Of a stretch of 64,000 bases of DNA, positions 16,887 through 26,322 are shown in pieces. The DNA is taken from IMG/VR virus record IMGVR_UViG_3300022744_000020, positions 124,001 through 188,000 of that record. One strand, given 5' to 3'. The notes under the pieces were generated by a model that had not been told where the DNA came from, did no database searches, and saw nothing but the letters and a program-made list of their open reading frames with translations. The position numbers and the translations under genes are program-made. Positions within the stretch are counted from its first letter, which is position 1, and each line of letters starts with the position of its first letter. This stretch comes from a virus.

Positions 16887-19814
16887 TTAGACTTCGCTTC
16901 CGTGCCTGACGAAAGTAACAGTAATGTCTTCTTCGACCACAAGCAGACGATCGGATCTCATTGCCAATCGCTTACGAATAGAACATCTGGATTGCTCATC
17001 CAAAACCGTGAATGCCGGCTGATCCGTCGAGGCGACTACTCCAAGCCCGCTGATGTTCGCATCGATCACGTCAGTCGAGTAGCTCTCTAGAAGTTTGGCC
17101 TGCATTTGCGAGGCACTGACAACCGCCTTCTTGAGCTCCTGGTCAATCACTCGAATTGTTTTGGAGGTCAGTGCTTCCTTCAAAGACTCGTCCTGCATCG
17201 TAGAGGGAGGAACCGTCAATTTGATCTTGAGCGATTGTCCGGCATTGATGATGGCTCTCGAGTTGTCTGCCGAAATGACTGACAGGGTACCTGAATTGAC
17301 CCGAGGGTAGAAGAAGATCTTAGTTTGGTCAAGAAGCTTACCCTGATAAGAGGGCACTTCGTTGATGATCCACTCCAAAAGGAACTCGGCAATTCTCCGA
17401 CGATAGTCCACCACCGATGGAGCTGTGGCGAAGTGATAAACACCCTCCACCGTCATGATGTCGCAGAATCTTTGAATTTTTCGGTGCATTCCATTAACAA
17501 GCACCGGCTGATCATACTGGTCGTAGACCACGTCTCCCTTTGCGTGCTTGATCAGCGGTTTTCCGTCCGTTCCATATTTGACCTGTCCTTTGTAGTTGAC
17601 GATGTTGTATTGCAGCTTATCGTCCACGACAGAGAAAATTGATCCGGTCTGAGGATCTACGGCGTATTCGTCTTTTTCGTAAACATCAACGATGTCAGTG
17701 TCGTAGAGTTGGTATTCCAAGGACCCCAACGAAGAACGAGAAGCAGCCCACAGGAACTTCAACGGATCTCCAAATTTCAGGGTGATCTTTTCATGGGAGA
17801 TTCCTCGTGCTGAGAGACCCAGTTGAAAGTTACCCATCAGGTCATCGATTCCACTCTTCTTGAATCCCGCTGGCAATTCGGTCGTCGTGCCGAACACAAT
17901 GTCGAACTCTTGAGTCAAATCGCAAGAGATCAAGATGCCGCTTTGCTCATTGGTCAAAGAAGTCAGGTAGAGCTTGTCGTTGACATCGATATCGAAATTG
18001 CTGTCGATGTTGAAGATGAATGTACGCTCCCCGCCCGGTGCCATTCGAGACTGCACCCCATACAAGAACACCCGAGTATTCTTACTTTGCGATACAAACG
18101 AGAGCTGACAAAAAACCTCTTCGTCTGGAAGTTTTCTGTAATCGCTTCCGCTAGAAGTGATCAGACTGAGACTGTAGCCCGAGCTTGTACGAGTCAGCTC
18201 GTAACTTGGAGAGACACTAACCTGCAAGTGGGTGGTTGGGTTTTCCTCCACGAAATTCTTGCTAATCAGTTTCGGATTATCCAGGTAATATGGCCGAATC
18301 TCGAAAGCTTCATTTGTCGCGTCGAACACATACGCAAACGGGGAATAGCTGTACCGCCCTTCCGTGACGTGGCGGCATCGGCTAACAGAATCCATCGACA
18401 AGATCTTGCGATAGTTAGCTTTTGATACCGGGATGCTTACCCCATCCGTCGTCTGGTAGAGAGCCGAAGATTGCAGTGTGATTCGGTCCCCGTTGTCGTA
18501 CGCGTCTTGAGCCAGAGCCAACTCAGCCATCGTGGTGTTGATGGTGAGCATTTGGGAAGAGGCCGCGGTCAAAACCCGAACGTCAGAAGCCGTAGGCATG
18601 GGCTTCGTTGCCCAGTAGACGCGGTTGGTCAAACTGTCAACGTGCAGAACGACGCTGTAGCCTGCATCCGCCAGGTTTGCCTGCATCTGAACGGAAGTAA
18701 TCGGGAGATCTTGAACACCAGTAGAGCTGGATTTCACTCGGGTCTTGAGTTCTTGAAAGCTCAGAGATGATCTTCCACCAGATACTCTGGACTGGCTGTA
18801 GGTCACAACAGAGCTGAGTGACAGCGTTGCGGACACGTACTTATCGTAATCGTTCGAATCCGTGGAGTGCCAACCGACTTCGTATTGATCGATCGGATAT
18901 TCTCCCAGAGCGATGTCCAAAGGCCCCTTGGTCTGGTAGAGATCAATTCTCAACTTGCCAGAAACCAAACCTGAAGAAATGTAGACGATTGGAATACTTA
19001 CGCTGACTTGACCTGCCAAAACCTTGATAACTGCAGTCGCCGTCAATGGATCAAACAACTGCTGGTTGTGGGTGGTCAGAATTTCGGTCCAAGACAGATC
19101 GTCTTTCTGAAGGAAGCAGCGGATGTGGTAGAACTGATCCGTCAGGCTGACGGTCGTTTTCATCCCGGATGCCATGGAGATGTCCATGTACGACGTGCTG
19201 ATGAAGAACTGCTTCACTAGAACATCGAACGTAATCCACTGGATCCCAGCAGAATCCGTGACTTCCTTGAAAGGTAGGATGTTCGTTCCCAGCTTTTCCA
19301 GAGGAGACGGTTTGTCGTTGAGGTAGACAATCTGGTATCCGCCGTACGAAAACCTTCGGATCTCGATAGGGTACTGCAGACTGAAGGTAATGCCCGCGAT
19401 CTTGAAGTAACTGTTACGAGGAATAACGATTCGCTCGTAATCTTCGTTGGGGTCGTAGATGACGGCCTCGGCCAATTCATTTTTTGCAAACACCAACGTA
19501 AACATCGCCGAAGCTGGTGTCGAAAAACGATTGATGTAGTCTTTGTCCGACATGTGTCGGTATAAATCATCTTCTTCAACCGCACACAGAGCGTACATGG
19601 CTCTGGTGTTAGCGGCATTCTCCTGCATGAACGCGGCCACGTTGATGGCCGTGTTCTCTATGCCGTAAACGAAAGGATTGGTTGCCCCCACAATGTTAAT
19701 TTCACCATTGTGGATTCTTTCGGCGGCTCCAATCGCTGTTTGAAAAATGCGACCAGGGTTGTAACGATAGTCGAGAACCTCGCCCACGAGGTCGGAAACG
19801 GTCAGATCGCTCAC
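16887..19814 (-). CDS. Large baseplate-wedge-like protein (gp6/gpJ type), 975 residues
   Basis: A long soluble protein with a helical N-terminal part and extended beta-rich middle. The N-terminal region (YRYNPGRIFQTAI...ENTAINVAAFMQENAANTRAMY) and the overall size fit the gp6-like wedge proteins that join into the ring holding the contractile baseplate together. The C-terminal 150 residues (FLLEWIINEVPSYQGKLLDQ, PRVNSGTLSVI) recall the gp6/gpJ end domain. This is recognition by architecture, not by a single motif. Its start overlaps the stop of the upstream gene at 19811 by four bases, so they are translationally coupled. Confidence 0.55.
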   Translation of the reverse strand: MSDLTVSDLVGEVLDYRYNPGRIFQTAIGAAERIHNGEINIVGATNPFVYGIENTAINVAAFMQENAANTRAMYALCAVEEDDLYRHMSDKDYINRFSTPASAMFTLVFAKNELAEAVIYDPNEDYERIVIPRNSYFKIAGITFSLQYPIEIRRFSYGGYQIVYLNDKPSPLEKLGTNILPFKEVTDSAGIQWITFDVLVKQFFISTSYMDISMASGMKTTVSLTDQFYHIRCFLQKDDLSWTEILTTHNQQLFDPLTATAVIKVLAGQVSVSIPIVYISSGLVSGKLRIDLYQTKGPLDIALGEYPIDQYEVGWHSTDSNDYDKYVSATLSLSSVVTYSQSRVSGGRSSLSFQELKTRVKSSSTGVQDLPITSVQMQANLADAGYSVVLHVDSLTNRVYWATKPMPTASDVRVLTAASSQMLTINTTMAELALAQDAYDNGDRITLQSSALYQTTDGVSIPVSKANYRKILSMDSVSRCRHVTEGRYSYSPFAYVFDATNEAFEIRPYYLDNPKLISKNFVEENPTTHLQVSVSPSYELTRTSSGYSLSLITSSGSDYRKLPDEEVFCQLSFVSQSKNTRVFLYGVQSRMAPGGERTFIFNIDSNFDIDVNDKLYLTSLTNEQSGILISCDLTQEFDIVFGTTTELPAGFKKSGIDDLMGNFQLGLSARGISHEKITLKFGDPLKFLWAASRSSLGSLEYQLYDTDIVDVYEKDEYAVDPQTGSIFSVVDDKLQYNIVNYKGQVKYGTDGKPLIKHAKGDVVYDQYDQPVLVNGMHRKIQRFCDIMTVEGVYHFATAPSVVDYRRRIAEFLLEWIINEVPSYQGKLLDQTKIFFYPRVNSGTLSVISADNSRAIINAGQSLKIKLTVPPSTMQDESLKEALTSKTIRVIDQELKKAVVSASQMQAKLLESYSTDVIDANISGLGVVASTDQPAFTVLDEQSRCSIRKRLAMRSDRLLVVEEDITVTFVRHGSEV

Positions 19815-20872
19815 TTGAAAGCCTCCATCAGGTCTTTGAGATTGATAGCTTCACCGGACTCGCGAATGCGCTGAGTGGTGTTGGCATACTCAGATTTAGG
19901 AACAAACCATTTAAGTTCGTATGAATTTGGGTCAATGCGCGGATAGCCGCGATGCTTAAAGTAACTCAAGGCACCGATCGGAATTTCTTGCATTGAAGAT
20001 TCGATGTTTTCTACTCTCATCGATCGATTGAAAATCTGCACGGCCCGGTTGAACCAATGGATGATGATCGGATCGTCGTAGTAAACAGCGGTGGCTCGGA
20101 ATGGGATTTGAATCTCCTTGACTTCTTCAGCAAACAGCGACTGGTCGTCATAGTTGAAAATTGCCCCATAAGGGCTAGCCAAAGGAATTGCCGCTCCCAC
20201 GCAAGCGATGTGCTTAACAATCCGACGATCCTTATCCAGAGCGAGCCGGTAGTACCTCAGGTTGTAATCAATGATCTTCTTCACCCAGTAATCTGGATAG
20301 GGGAGAAGTTTTCCCTGGAACACCGCCGAAGCGTAAGAGCGCCAAATTCTAAACAGAAGCATGATCGGACTACCCACCGTGTTTCTGAAAGTGGCAGTCA
20401 TGTCATAATTACCGTAGAGGTTATTAGCCCCGTCAATAAACGTGTAAGATTCTTTCATTCTCCCAGGCTCGGAAGAATAAGTATCCGAGACCTCATCAGG
20501 CCACGGACTCAGGGATTTGAGTTGATTCGTAAGAATGGGAATAAATGGGCTGTTCGTGTCTACGAACGGGCAATGTAGAGCGTTGCGATTGAGTCTGGGA
20601 TCCAGATAGCAACGCACAATCCTCTGAATCGACGATTCATTTAACGTCAACAGCGGGTTAAACCGCCTATCTCCTCGGAGATTTTCCGAGGTTAGATTCA
20701 ACTGAGGTCTGGTGAAAAAAGTCAGACCTTGATTGATCTTTTCGCTCGGGACTAGGTTTGGTGTTCCTTGATGATTAATCCCGTAGAAGGTGTTTCCGAC
20801 GGCTCTCTCAATAGAGCCGATCGGAGTATGCCGGAATACGTCATCCAGGGACGTGTTAATTCTTTCACTCAC
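19811..20872 (-). CDS. Unassigned virion-type protein, 353 residues
   Basis: The N-terminus is polar. The centre (NYDMTATFRNTVGSPIMLLF, then SYASAVFQGKLLPYPDYWVK) looks like a tube or tail-terminator type beta fold, and the end is charged helix. It is probably part of the baseplate or tail tube junction because it is coupled to the wedge-like gene. AAGGAG lies at correct spacing before ATG 20872. Its start codon is only 12 bases from that of the divergent gene at 20885. Confidence 0.6.
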   Translation of the reverse strand: MSERINTSLDDVFRHTPIGSIERAVGNTFYGINHQGTPNLVPSEKINQGLTFFTRPQLNLTSENLRGDRRFNPLLTLNESSIQRIVRCYLDPRLNRNALHCPFVDTNSPFIPILTNQLKSLSPWPDEVSDTYSSEPGRMKESYTFIDGANNLYGNYDMTATFRNTVGSPIMLLFRIWRSYASAVFQGKLLPYPDYWVKKIIDYNLRYYRLALDKDRRIVKHIACVGAAIPLASPYGAIFNYDDQSLFAEEVKEIQIPFRATAVYYDDPIIIHWFNRAVQIFNRSMRVENIESSMQEIPIGALSYFKHRGYPRIDPNSYELKWFVPKSEYANTTQRIRESGEAINLKDLMEAFK

Positions 20873-20884
20873 GGAAAACTCCTT

Positions 20885-22102
20885 ATGAACCCAACTCTTG
20901 CAGCAGGCTCGGCCGAACTGGCCGCTGGTGGCCTGGATTTGATTGTCGACGTCGTGCAGCGGCTCAAGGCCGCTAGCTCACAAGTCTCTTACATCGATGT
21001 GGCTCGCCCGGCACGGGTAGAGCCCATCTTGCTCGTCGATGCGGATTGCATGAACTTGCCGTACCTGCCCGACGTCACTCAGACAATGCAGGCCCTCTTC
21101 ACCGGCTACTATCTCCAAGCAGTCTCAATGCTGACGTCGGTGGGGAAGATCTCGGTTGCTGGTAAGCTCAGTCAGCTCAACCCCAACCGCAACGATGACC
21201 CGTGGCTTGGCAACATGATGAATGTGCTGAGTCGAGGCTTCGAATCTCGCCTGGATCCGAACGCGCGGATGAGCATCGAACAATACAAGTTCAAGCTCCC
21301 GATGAGTTCACGAAAGCCTGGCCTGGAAAGCACGTTCACCGACGTGATGCAAACGGCCAAAACAGTTCAGGACACCATCAACGGACCGCAAACCTTCCAA
21401 GAAGGAATGGGCGGAAACATCGCTGTCGGCGGCAAGAATGGCAACAACATCGACTTGACGGAAAACGTTCCGCTTTCGATCGGTCGCATGTACGAAGTCT
21501 CGATGTCCGAAGATGGGAAAACGGCCTGCGTCAAAGTCGCCATCCGACTGCTGTCGACGATCACTCCGACCAGCGTCCTGACCAACATCTTCACCACGAC
21601 GAATCCGGACGACACCTCGTATGGCAAGCGTTGGGAAAAACTGATGGAGGGCCAAATCAGTTTCTGGAATGATTTCGTTCTGCACAAGGACCTGATGGCC
21701 AAGCGCCGTAAGACGCTGATCATGGACAAGTCGGGCGTCTACCAAGAAATCCTTCGTCGTCAGAGTTCCCATTATCGCTCCGGACTGGTCACCAAAAAGC
21801 CAAGCTTGGGTCAGGCTTCCAATCTGTGCATCATGAGTCTCGACACACTCGAGGCCATCGAATACAAAATGGGTGGGAAGATCAGTCAGTCGAAGATTCG
21901 AGACGAGCTCTTCAACGAGACTTCGATGATGATCATCGCTGTGATCGATGCCGGCTACGAGCGCGTGAAGTTCTATCACCGGGGGATCCCGATTGCTTCG
22001 GACTTCTCGATCACCGAGATCAAGAGCACGAACAAAGGAAGTGGTCCCGACGTGATGGAAATCATGAAGACCTTGGTCAGCGGTTCCGCCCCCACCCTTT
22101 AA
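20885..22102 (+). CDS. Unassigned virion-type protein, 405 residues
   Basis: The open frame reaches back to 20768, inside the divergent gene, so ATG 20885 (MNPTLAAGSAELAAGGLDLI) is chosen. The protein has a hydrophobic N-terminal helix, a central beta-rich region and a Lys/Arg-rich stretch (KDLMAKRRKTLIMDKSG). I do not recognise the family. It leads a run of virion-type genes up to the internal-protein array, which favours a structural role. Confidence 0.6.
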   Translation: MNPTLAAGSAELAAGGLDLIVDVVQRLKAASSQVSYIDVARPARVEPILLVDADCMNLPYLPDVTQTMQALFTGYYLQAVSMLTSVGKISVAGKLSQLNPNRNDDPWLGNMMNVLSRGFESRLDPNARMSIEQYKFKLPMSSRKPGLESTFTDVMQTAKTVQDTINGPQTFQEGMGGNIAVGGKNGNNIDLTENVPLSIGRMYEVSMSEDGKTACVKVAIRLLSTITPTSVLTNIFTTTNPDDTSYGKRWEKLMEGQISFWNDFVLHKDLMAKRRKTLIMDKSGVYQEILRRQSSHYRSGLVTKKPSLGQASNLCIMSLDTLEAIEYKMGGKISQSKIRDELFNETSMMIIAVIDAGYERVKFYHRGIPIASDFSITEIKSTNKGSGPDVMEIMKTLVSGSAPTL

Positions 22103-22124
22103 TCAATTCTCTTTGGACACAGTC

Positions 22125-23015
22125 ATGAATTTATTTTCTTACCTGAAGTCGCTGGTGCCGATCTTCAAGAAGAGCGAAATCGCTGAACGGATAGAATCCA
22201 TTCTGGAGCTGCTGGAGGAAAACACCATTCCTCCGTGGGAGACTGCCTCGACCAGTTTTGGCTCCGCGAAACTGAAGAATCCGGACGTCATCGAGCTGAC
22301 CAACATTCTGAAGTCAGTCGCTGGGTTCAAGCGTGATATCTACACCGAAGTCCACCTGTCTCTGGTGAACGCTGCTGAGATTCTCAAGCTGGTGCAAGAG
22401 TACACCGAGCGGATCTTCATGGAAAATGAAGCTTCGAACGCACTGACGTATGCAAAGGCCACCGCCATGCGTACGATCGACACCGCGGACTTCTGCAGTA
22501 ACTACGCCCGTCGACTGATCAACTACATTCTGTCGCAAGAATGCAAGGAACTCCTGGAAGATCCGGAATCCTCGCAACCCTCACCGGCGGAGATCAAGTG
22601 GCTCAACGATCATGCAATCGATGCAGCCTCGGGGTTCAAAGCACTGCGGGTTGACAAGAAGAAGTTCAAGGAGTATCTGGAAACGATGCCTGAAGCCATC
22701 GTTTCCGAGATGTCCGAAATCAGCCTGAAGGCCACGCTGGGGGTCAACAAGGTTGACCCAATGGGTTTCATCAACGTCAATACGCGCTGGTCTCCCGGAC
22801 ATCTGTACGCACTGTACAAGGCAGACAAAGACGCTCAGCAGTATCAGGCTGCCGTAGCCGAGTATCAGACGGCACTGATGCGAATCATGCAGTTGCAGAA
22901 ACTCAACGCCAAGCAGAACGATGCCGGCCTGGAGGCTGAGATCAAGCGTCAGCAGAACATCTCGACCCGCTACGCCAGCATGATTCGAGACATGGAGAAA
23001 GAATATGGTCTCTGA
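22125..23015 (+). CDS. Unassigned helical virion-type protein, 296 residues
   Basis: Almost wholly helical, with a possible coiled coil near the C-terminus (YQAAVAEYQTALMRIMQLQK). No family recognised. ATG 22125 is chosen over the in-frame start at 22113. It overlaps the next gene by 11 bases. Position between a virion gene and the proteolysed array suggests head or tail structure. Confidence 0.6.
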   Translation: MNLFSYLKSLVPIFKKSEIAERIESILELLEENTIPPWETASTSFGSAKLKNPDVIELTNILKSVAGFKRDIYTEVHLSLVNAAEILKLVQEYTERIFMENEASNALTYAKATAMRTIDTADFCSNYARRLINYILSQECKELLEDPESSQPSPAEIKWLNDHAIDAASGFKALRVDKKKFKEYLETMPEAIVSEMSEISLKATLGVNKVDPMGFINVNTRWSPGHLYALYKADKDAQQYQAAVAEYQTALMRIMQLQKLNAKQNDAGLEAEIKRQQNISTRYASMIRDMEKEYGL

Positions 23016-23592
23016 TCTCGAAATGAAGCTGTACCCTTCCGGGTTCTTTGGCGTGTCGTCTGTTCCTCAAACCGAGGAGAAGACCGACATGCAAAAGGCC
23101 GCCGAGATTGCCAACGGCAATCTCATCACGCGTGAGGTTTCTCTCACTTCGAGCATTGGGGTCAACGAATACTGGGAGAATTTCAGTGCTCGAAACGATG
23201 TTCGAAAGACTCTGGAGTTCAAAGAAGAGGTCGTTCTCCTCGGCCTGCGACTGATCCCCAACGTGAGTTTCAGTGATTGGGTTGAGATCCAAACCAAGAG
23301 CCCTTACTTCACGGACAACCACGCGCTGTACTTGATTGAGTTGTTCAAAGTCGCCAGGTATCAAACGCGACCAGCGCTGCTTCCTCAAAGTTGGATTGCG
23401 CTGTTGCGTGCGGGAATGGGAACTCCCAAGAAGGTTGATCGAAAGGAAATCTTGGTCAAAGCGTACCATAAGGACTACCGCGGTTTTGCTGACGGTAGCG
23501 AGAAGATGCATGACCTGATCTACTCGATCATCAGCGGCGCGGGGTTCTCTTCACTCCTGACCAACCTGAACATCCTTTACGGACATCGGTAA
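23005..23592 (+). CDS. Unassigned protein, 195 residues, coupled to its neighbour
   Basis: Soluble and mixed alpha/beta, no known motif. Its start lies inside the end of the preceding gene (GAATATGGTC), and it ends 22 bases before the first member of the internal-protein array. Function is unknown; genes in this position in large phages are often virion proteins. Confidence 0.6.
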   Translation: MVSDLEMKLYPSGFFGVSSVPQTEEKTDMQKAAEIANGNLITREVSLTSSIGVNEYWENFSARNDVRKTLEFKEEVVLLGLRLIPNVSFSDWVEIQTKSPYFTDNHALYLIELFKVARYQTRPALLPQSWIALLRAGMGTPKKVDRKEILVKAYHKDYRGFADGSEKMHDLIYSIISGAGFSSLLTNLNILYGHR

Positions 23593-23614
23593 TTCAACAA
23601 GCGAGGTTTTTATC

Positions 23615-25048
23615 GTGACTAAACTCTCGGTAAGTCCTCTTGCTTTGGCAATCGAGTCTTGTCAGAACGTAGCGAGCTCGGAGGGAAACTTCCGAGCCGT
23701 CGCCCTGCAAGAAGCCAACGCGAGAAAATCGCTAGAAGGAAGAGCAGCTCACCGGGAATCGGTGGGTTTGCTCTCTTCTATGCACGTCTATTTGACCAAA
23801 CACCCCGCAACGATGGAGGGGGTGGAGTCGCGCTTCATGGCGCACTTAGCTGCAACTAGCTTGATGCTCCCAGCCAAAGCCAAGCCCAGCAAAGCTTTGG
23901 AGTCGTTCGATAAACCCACCGTTGCCCTGGAGGGGATTCTGGATGGGGTTCGTGCCCTTGTTCAAGAAATCGAGGGAAGCATTGCGGGTGCTGCTGAAAA
24001 AATGGCGGATTATGTTCAGGAATCCGGCGAATGTGTGGAAGAGCTTGAGGCCCTTCTGTCGGAAATTTCCTCGTCACTCACGACTGCTCCGCTGGCTGAA
24101 CCTCGGCTCAAGTGTTTAAAGCCAGAAGGTTGGATGTCGAATCTTCTCTACAGCGGTGGTTTCTCCAACGGACTGAAGAAACAGCTTCGTGATCTCAAAG
24201 GGCTCAGTGGTGACTACATGGAGCTGACAAAAAGCAGCTCCGACAAACTACTGAAGTGGTTTGAGGAAAATCGAAGCGAGGGCATGTCTGCGTTCGATTC
24301 TCTCGTGGTCAGCTCGGATGATTTTGTGATTCCTGGTATGTGTGCCGATCCAAAGGTTCTCACCGAGATCAATGAGACCTCGGAGCTGGAACTTAGCCAG
24401 GAAGATCAAATCTTCTCGACGCAAGAGCTTCCTGGTGGTGTGCGTTTCCTGATCAAGTGCTCTCTCGGTCAGTTCTCGTCGATTGATGCGATTGATGAGA
24501 TCTCGAAGGTGACTTATTGGAAGGCAACTTCCAATAGTGAGAAGCTCAAGTTCCTGGAAGAGCAAATCAAACAGGAAGAGCATCAGGACTCGATCGACTG
24601 GATTCGTCAAAACGAAGCTCGTCTCGGAGTCAACGCGCAACTGGCTCTCAGCCTGCACCAGAAACTGCATGAGGAAGAAGACCAAGAGCCTCAAAGACCG
24701 CAAGTTGTCGCAGTGAACAACACTTCGCCAGTTGAGTTCAAGTGCCTGACCCCCGATGAGATTGCGAATGCCTTGGCTGAGGTGAAAACTATCTTGGAGG
24801 GCATTCGTTACTGGACGGACAATTCTCTTCGGGATCGTTGGCGTGCTGGGGGTATGAACCAAATCGTGTCAGAGACCCTGCGCAAGGATCTGGACTCGAC
24901 CGCTTCAAAACACTACATGCGCGCGTTTTGCTTCTCGGTAACTCGTATGTTGCTGAGACAGAACTTTGGTGTTCAGCCCTACGTTCTCAACACGCTTCGC
25001 TCCGTTTTGCTTTACTGCAAGAAAAGTGCGCGACTCCACTACCAATGA
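23615..25048 (+). CDS. Internal-protein array member 1, 477 residues
   Basis: It starts with GTG 23615 behind GCGAGG. The N-terminal 105 residues form a leader without the LTLN element of later members, ending at VALE106/GILDGVRALVQEIEG. That Glu-Gly junction before an amphipathic helix is the same as the putative processing site in the other array members. The remainder is helical and acidic (EEDQEPQRP linker near 370). By analogy with phiKZ inner-body and other prohead-protease substrates it is probably packed in the head and cut during maturation. It is the most divergent member, so its membership is less certain. Confidence 0.6.
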   Translation: MTKLSVSPLALAIESCQNVASSEGNFRAVALQEANARKSLEGRAAHRESVGLLSSMHVYLTKHPATMEGVESRFMAHLAATSLMLPAKAKPSKALESFDKPTVALEGILDGVRALVQEIEGSIAGAAEKMADYVQESGECVEELEALLSEISSSLTTAPLAEPRLKCLKPEGWMSNLLYSGGFSNGLKKQLRDLKGLSGDYMELTKSSSDKLLKWFEENRSEGMSAFDSLVVSSDDFVIPGMCADPKVLTEINETSELELSQEDQIFSTQELPGGVRFLIKCSLGQFSSIDAIDEISKVTYWKATSNSEKLKFLEEQIKQEEHQDSIDWIRQNEARLGVNAQLALSLHQKLHEEEDQEPQRPQVVAVNNTSPVEFKCLTPDEIANALAEVKTILEGIRYWTDNSLRDRWRAGGMNQIVSETLRKDLDSTASKHYMRAFCFSVTRMLLRQNFGVQPYVLNTLRSVLLYCKKSARLHYQ

Positions 25049-25062
25049 ATCGGAGATCACCC

Positions 25063-26304
25063 ATGTTAGAAATTCCTGAAATCGAAGAAGGTGAAGACGT
25101 TCTTCACCTGTCGCTTGGCGAAGACCGGATCGAGGCCGGCAATGAGGTCGTTGAAGCTGCTGCGGACGACCTCCAAGAAACTCAAAAACAAGTGGACATG
25201 GTCGCCTCCGCCCCGAAGGAAGAGGTCAACGCACTGGTTTTGAATCAGCTCAATATGGCGATCGTGTCTTTCAAACGAGGGTGCGATTACCCCGTATCTC
25301 GCCAAGAAGGCAAGCCCGATCTGAACAAAAGTCTGGAAGACTGGAAGCAGACCGCCAAGAAGGCCGCTGACGATATCTACGCCTGGATCAAAAACCTCCT
25401 GGTGAAGATGGCTGAATTTTTGAACAATCATTTCGATGAAGTTCGTCGACTGAAAGGTTCAGCGGCTTCGATGGTTGAAGCCGCCAAGAGTCGCCAACAC
25501 ATGTCCGCCAAGGATGGGAAAATCGTTGTTGAGGGTGTGCTCGAAGCCCTGTACCATCAAGGAGAGAAAAGCTATCCCGGATCGACCCAGGTCAACAAAT
25601 TTTACGGTCTTCATTGCGGAGATGTGAGTGCCTGGATGGAAAACTCTTTTCATCAAGCACGCTTCAATCTACTTGAGTCGGTGATCGAAGATCTACTCAC
25701 GTCGGAATCGGCGAGCATCAGCGATGAAGAGTTGTGGAAAAAGATCCTGCCGATTTTCTCGGCCCTTCCTCAAGTGAAAGTTCGAAGCCTGAACCAAAAG
25801 AATCTTGCCCCCGGTATGACGAGGTATGAACAGCCTCTGTTCTACGACGCGAAGTCGATCTATGTGGAATCGCCGACGGCACGCGATTCCACTGCAGCTC
25901 CGCTTCTGAAGTATCTGAAATTCGGCGTGATGCAAGACAGTGCGTACACCGGCCGAGTAAAGGCGCAGAAGAGTACGGATCCGGACGATAAGAGCTCGGC
26001 TTCTACGATCCCTGTGCTTCCCACGGATGAGATCCAGAGAGTCTGTACTCAAATGCAGGCTTATCTCGACGAATACAAAAACACCAAAGCCAGTCTCGGC
26101 AACCTGGAGAAGTTGGCTGATAAAGTGCGTTCGACGAAATATTCTGAACATAACACCTTTGGCCGACAAGGGTATATTCTCCTGATCCTCAACCGGATCG
26201 TGGGTGGATATGTGAGTTTGGAGAAACAGCTCCGAGCTTACGATACCAGAGTCGCTCGAGCCGTTCTGAAGTGGTGCGAGAAGTCTCTCCACCAATACGT
26301 TTAA
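25063..26304 (+). CDS. Internal-protein array member 2, 413 residues
   Basis: The open frame runs back into the previous gene; ATG 25063 behind CGGAG gives a product that starts with an acidic leader (MLEIPEIEEGEDVLHLSLGE). The putative cut is at SRQE82/G83, followed by a helix DWKQTAKKAADDIYAWIKNL that matches the amphipathic segment after the cut in members 7 to 9. The mature part is mixed, with Lys-rich loops. Probable role: protein packed inside the head and processed by the prohead protease. No enzymatic motif is visible. Confidence 0.65.
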   Translation: MLEIPEIEEGEDVLHLSLGEDRIEAGNEVVEAAADDLQETQKQVDMVASAPKEEVNALVLNQLNMAIVSFKRGCDYPVSRQEGKPDLNKSLEDWKQTAKKAADDIYAWIKNLLVKMAEFLNNHFDEVRRLKGSAASMVEAAKSRQHMSAKDGKIVVEGVLEALYHQGEKSYPGSTQVNKFYGLHCGDVSAWMENSFHQARFNLLESVIEDLLTSESASISDEELWKKILPIFSALPQVKVRSLNQKNLAPGMTRYEQPLFYDAKSIYVESPTARDSTAAPLLKYLKFGVMQDSAYTGRVKAQKSTDPDDKSSASTIPVLPTDEIQRVCTQMQAYLDEYKNTKASLGNLEKLADKVRSTKYSEHNTFGRQGYILLILNRIVGGYVSLEKQLRAYDTRVARAVLKWCEKSLHQYV

Positions 26305-26322
26305 TCTTTTCACGAGACCGCT

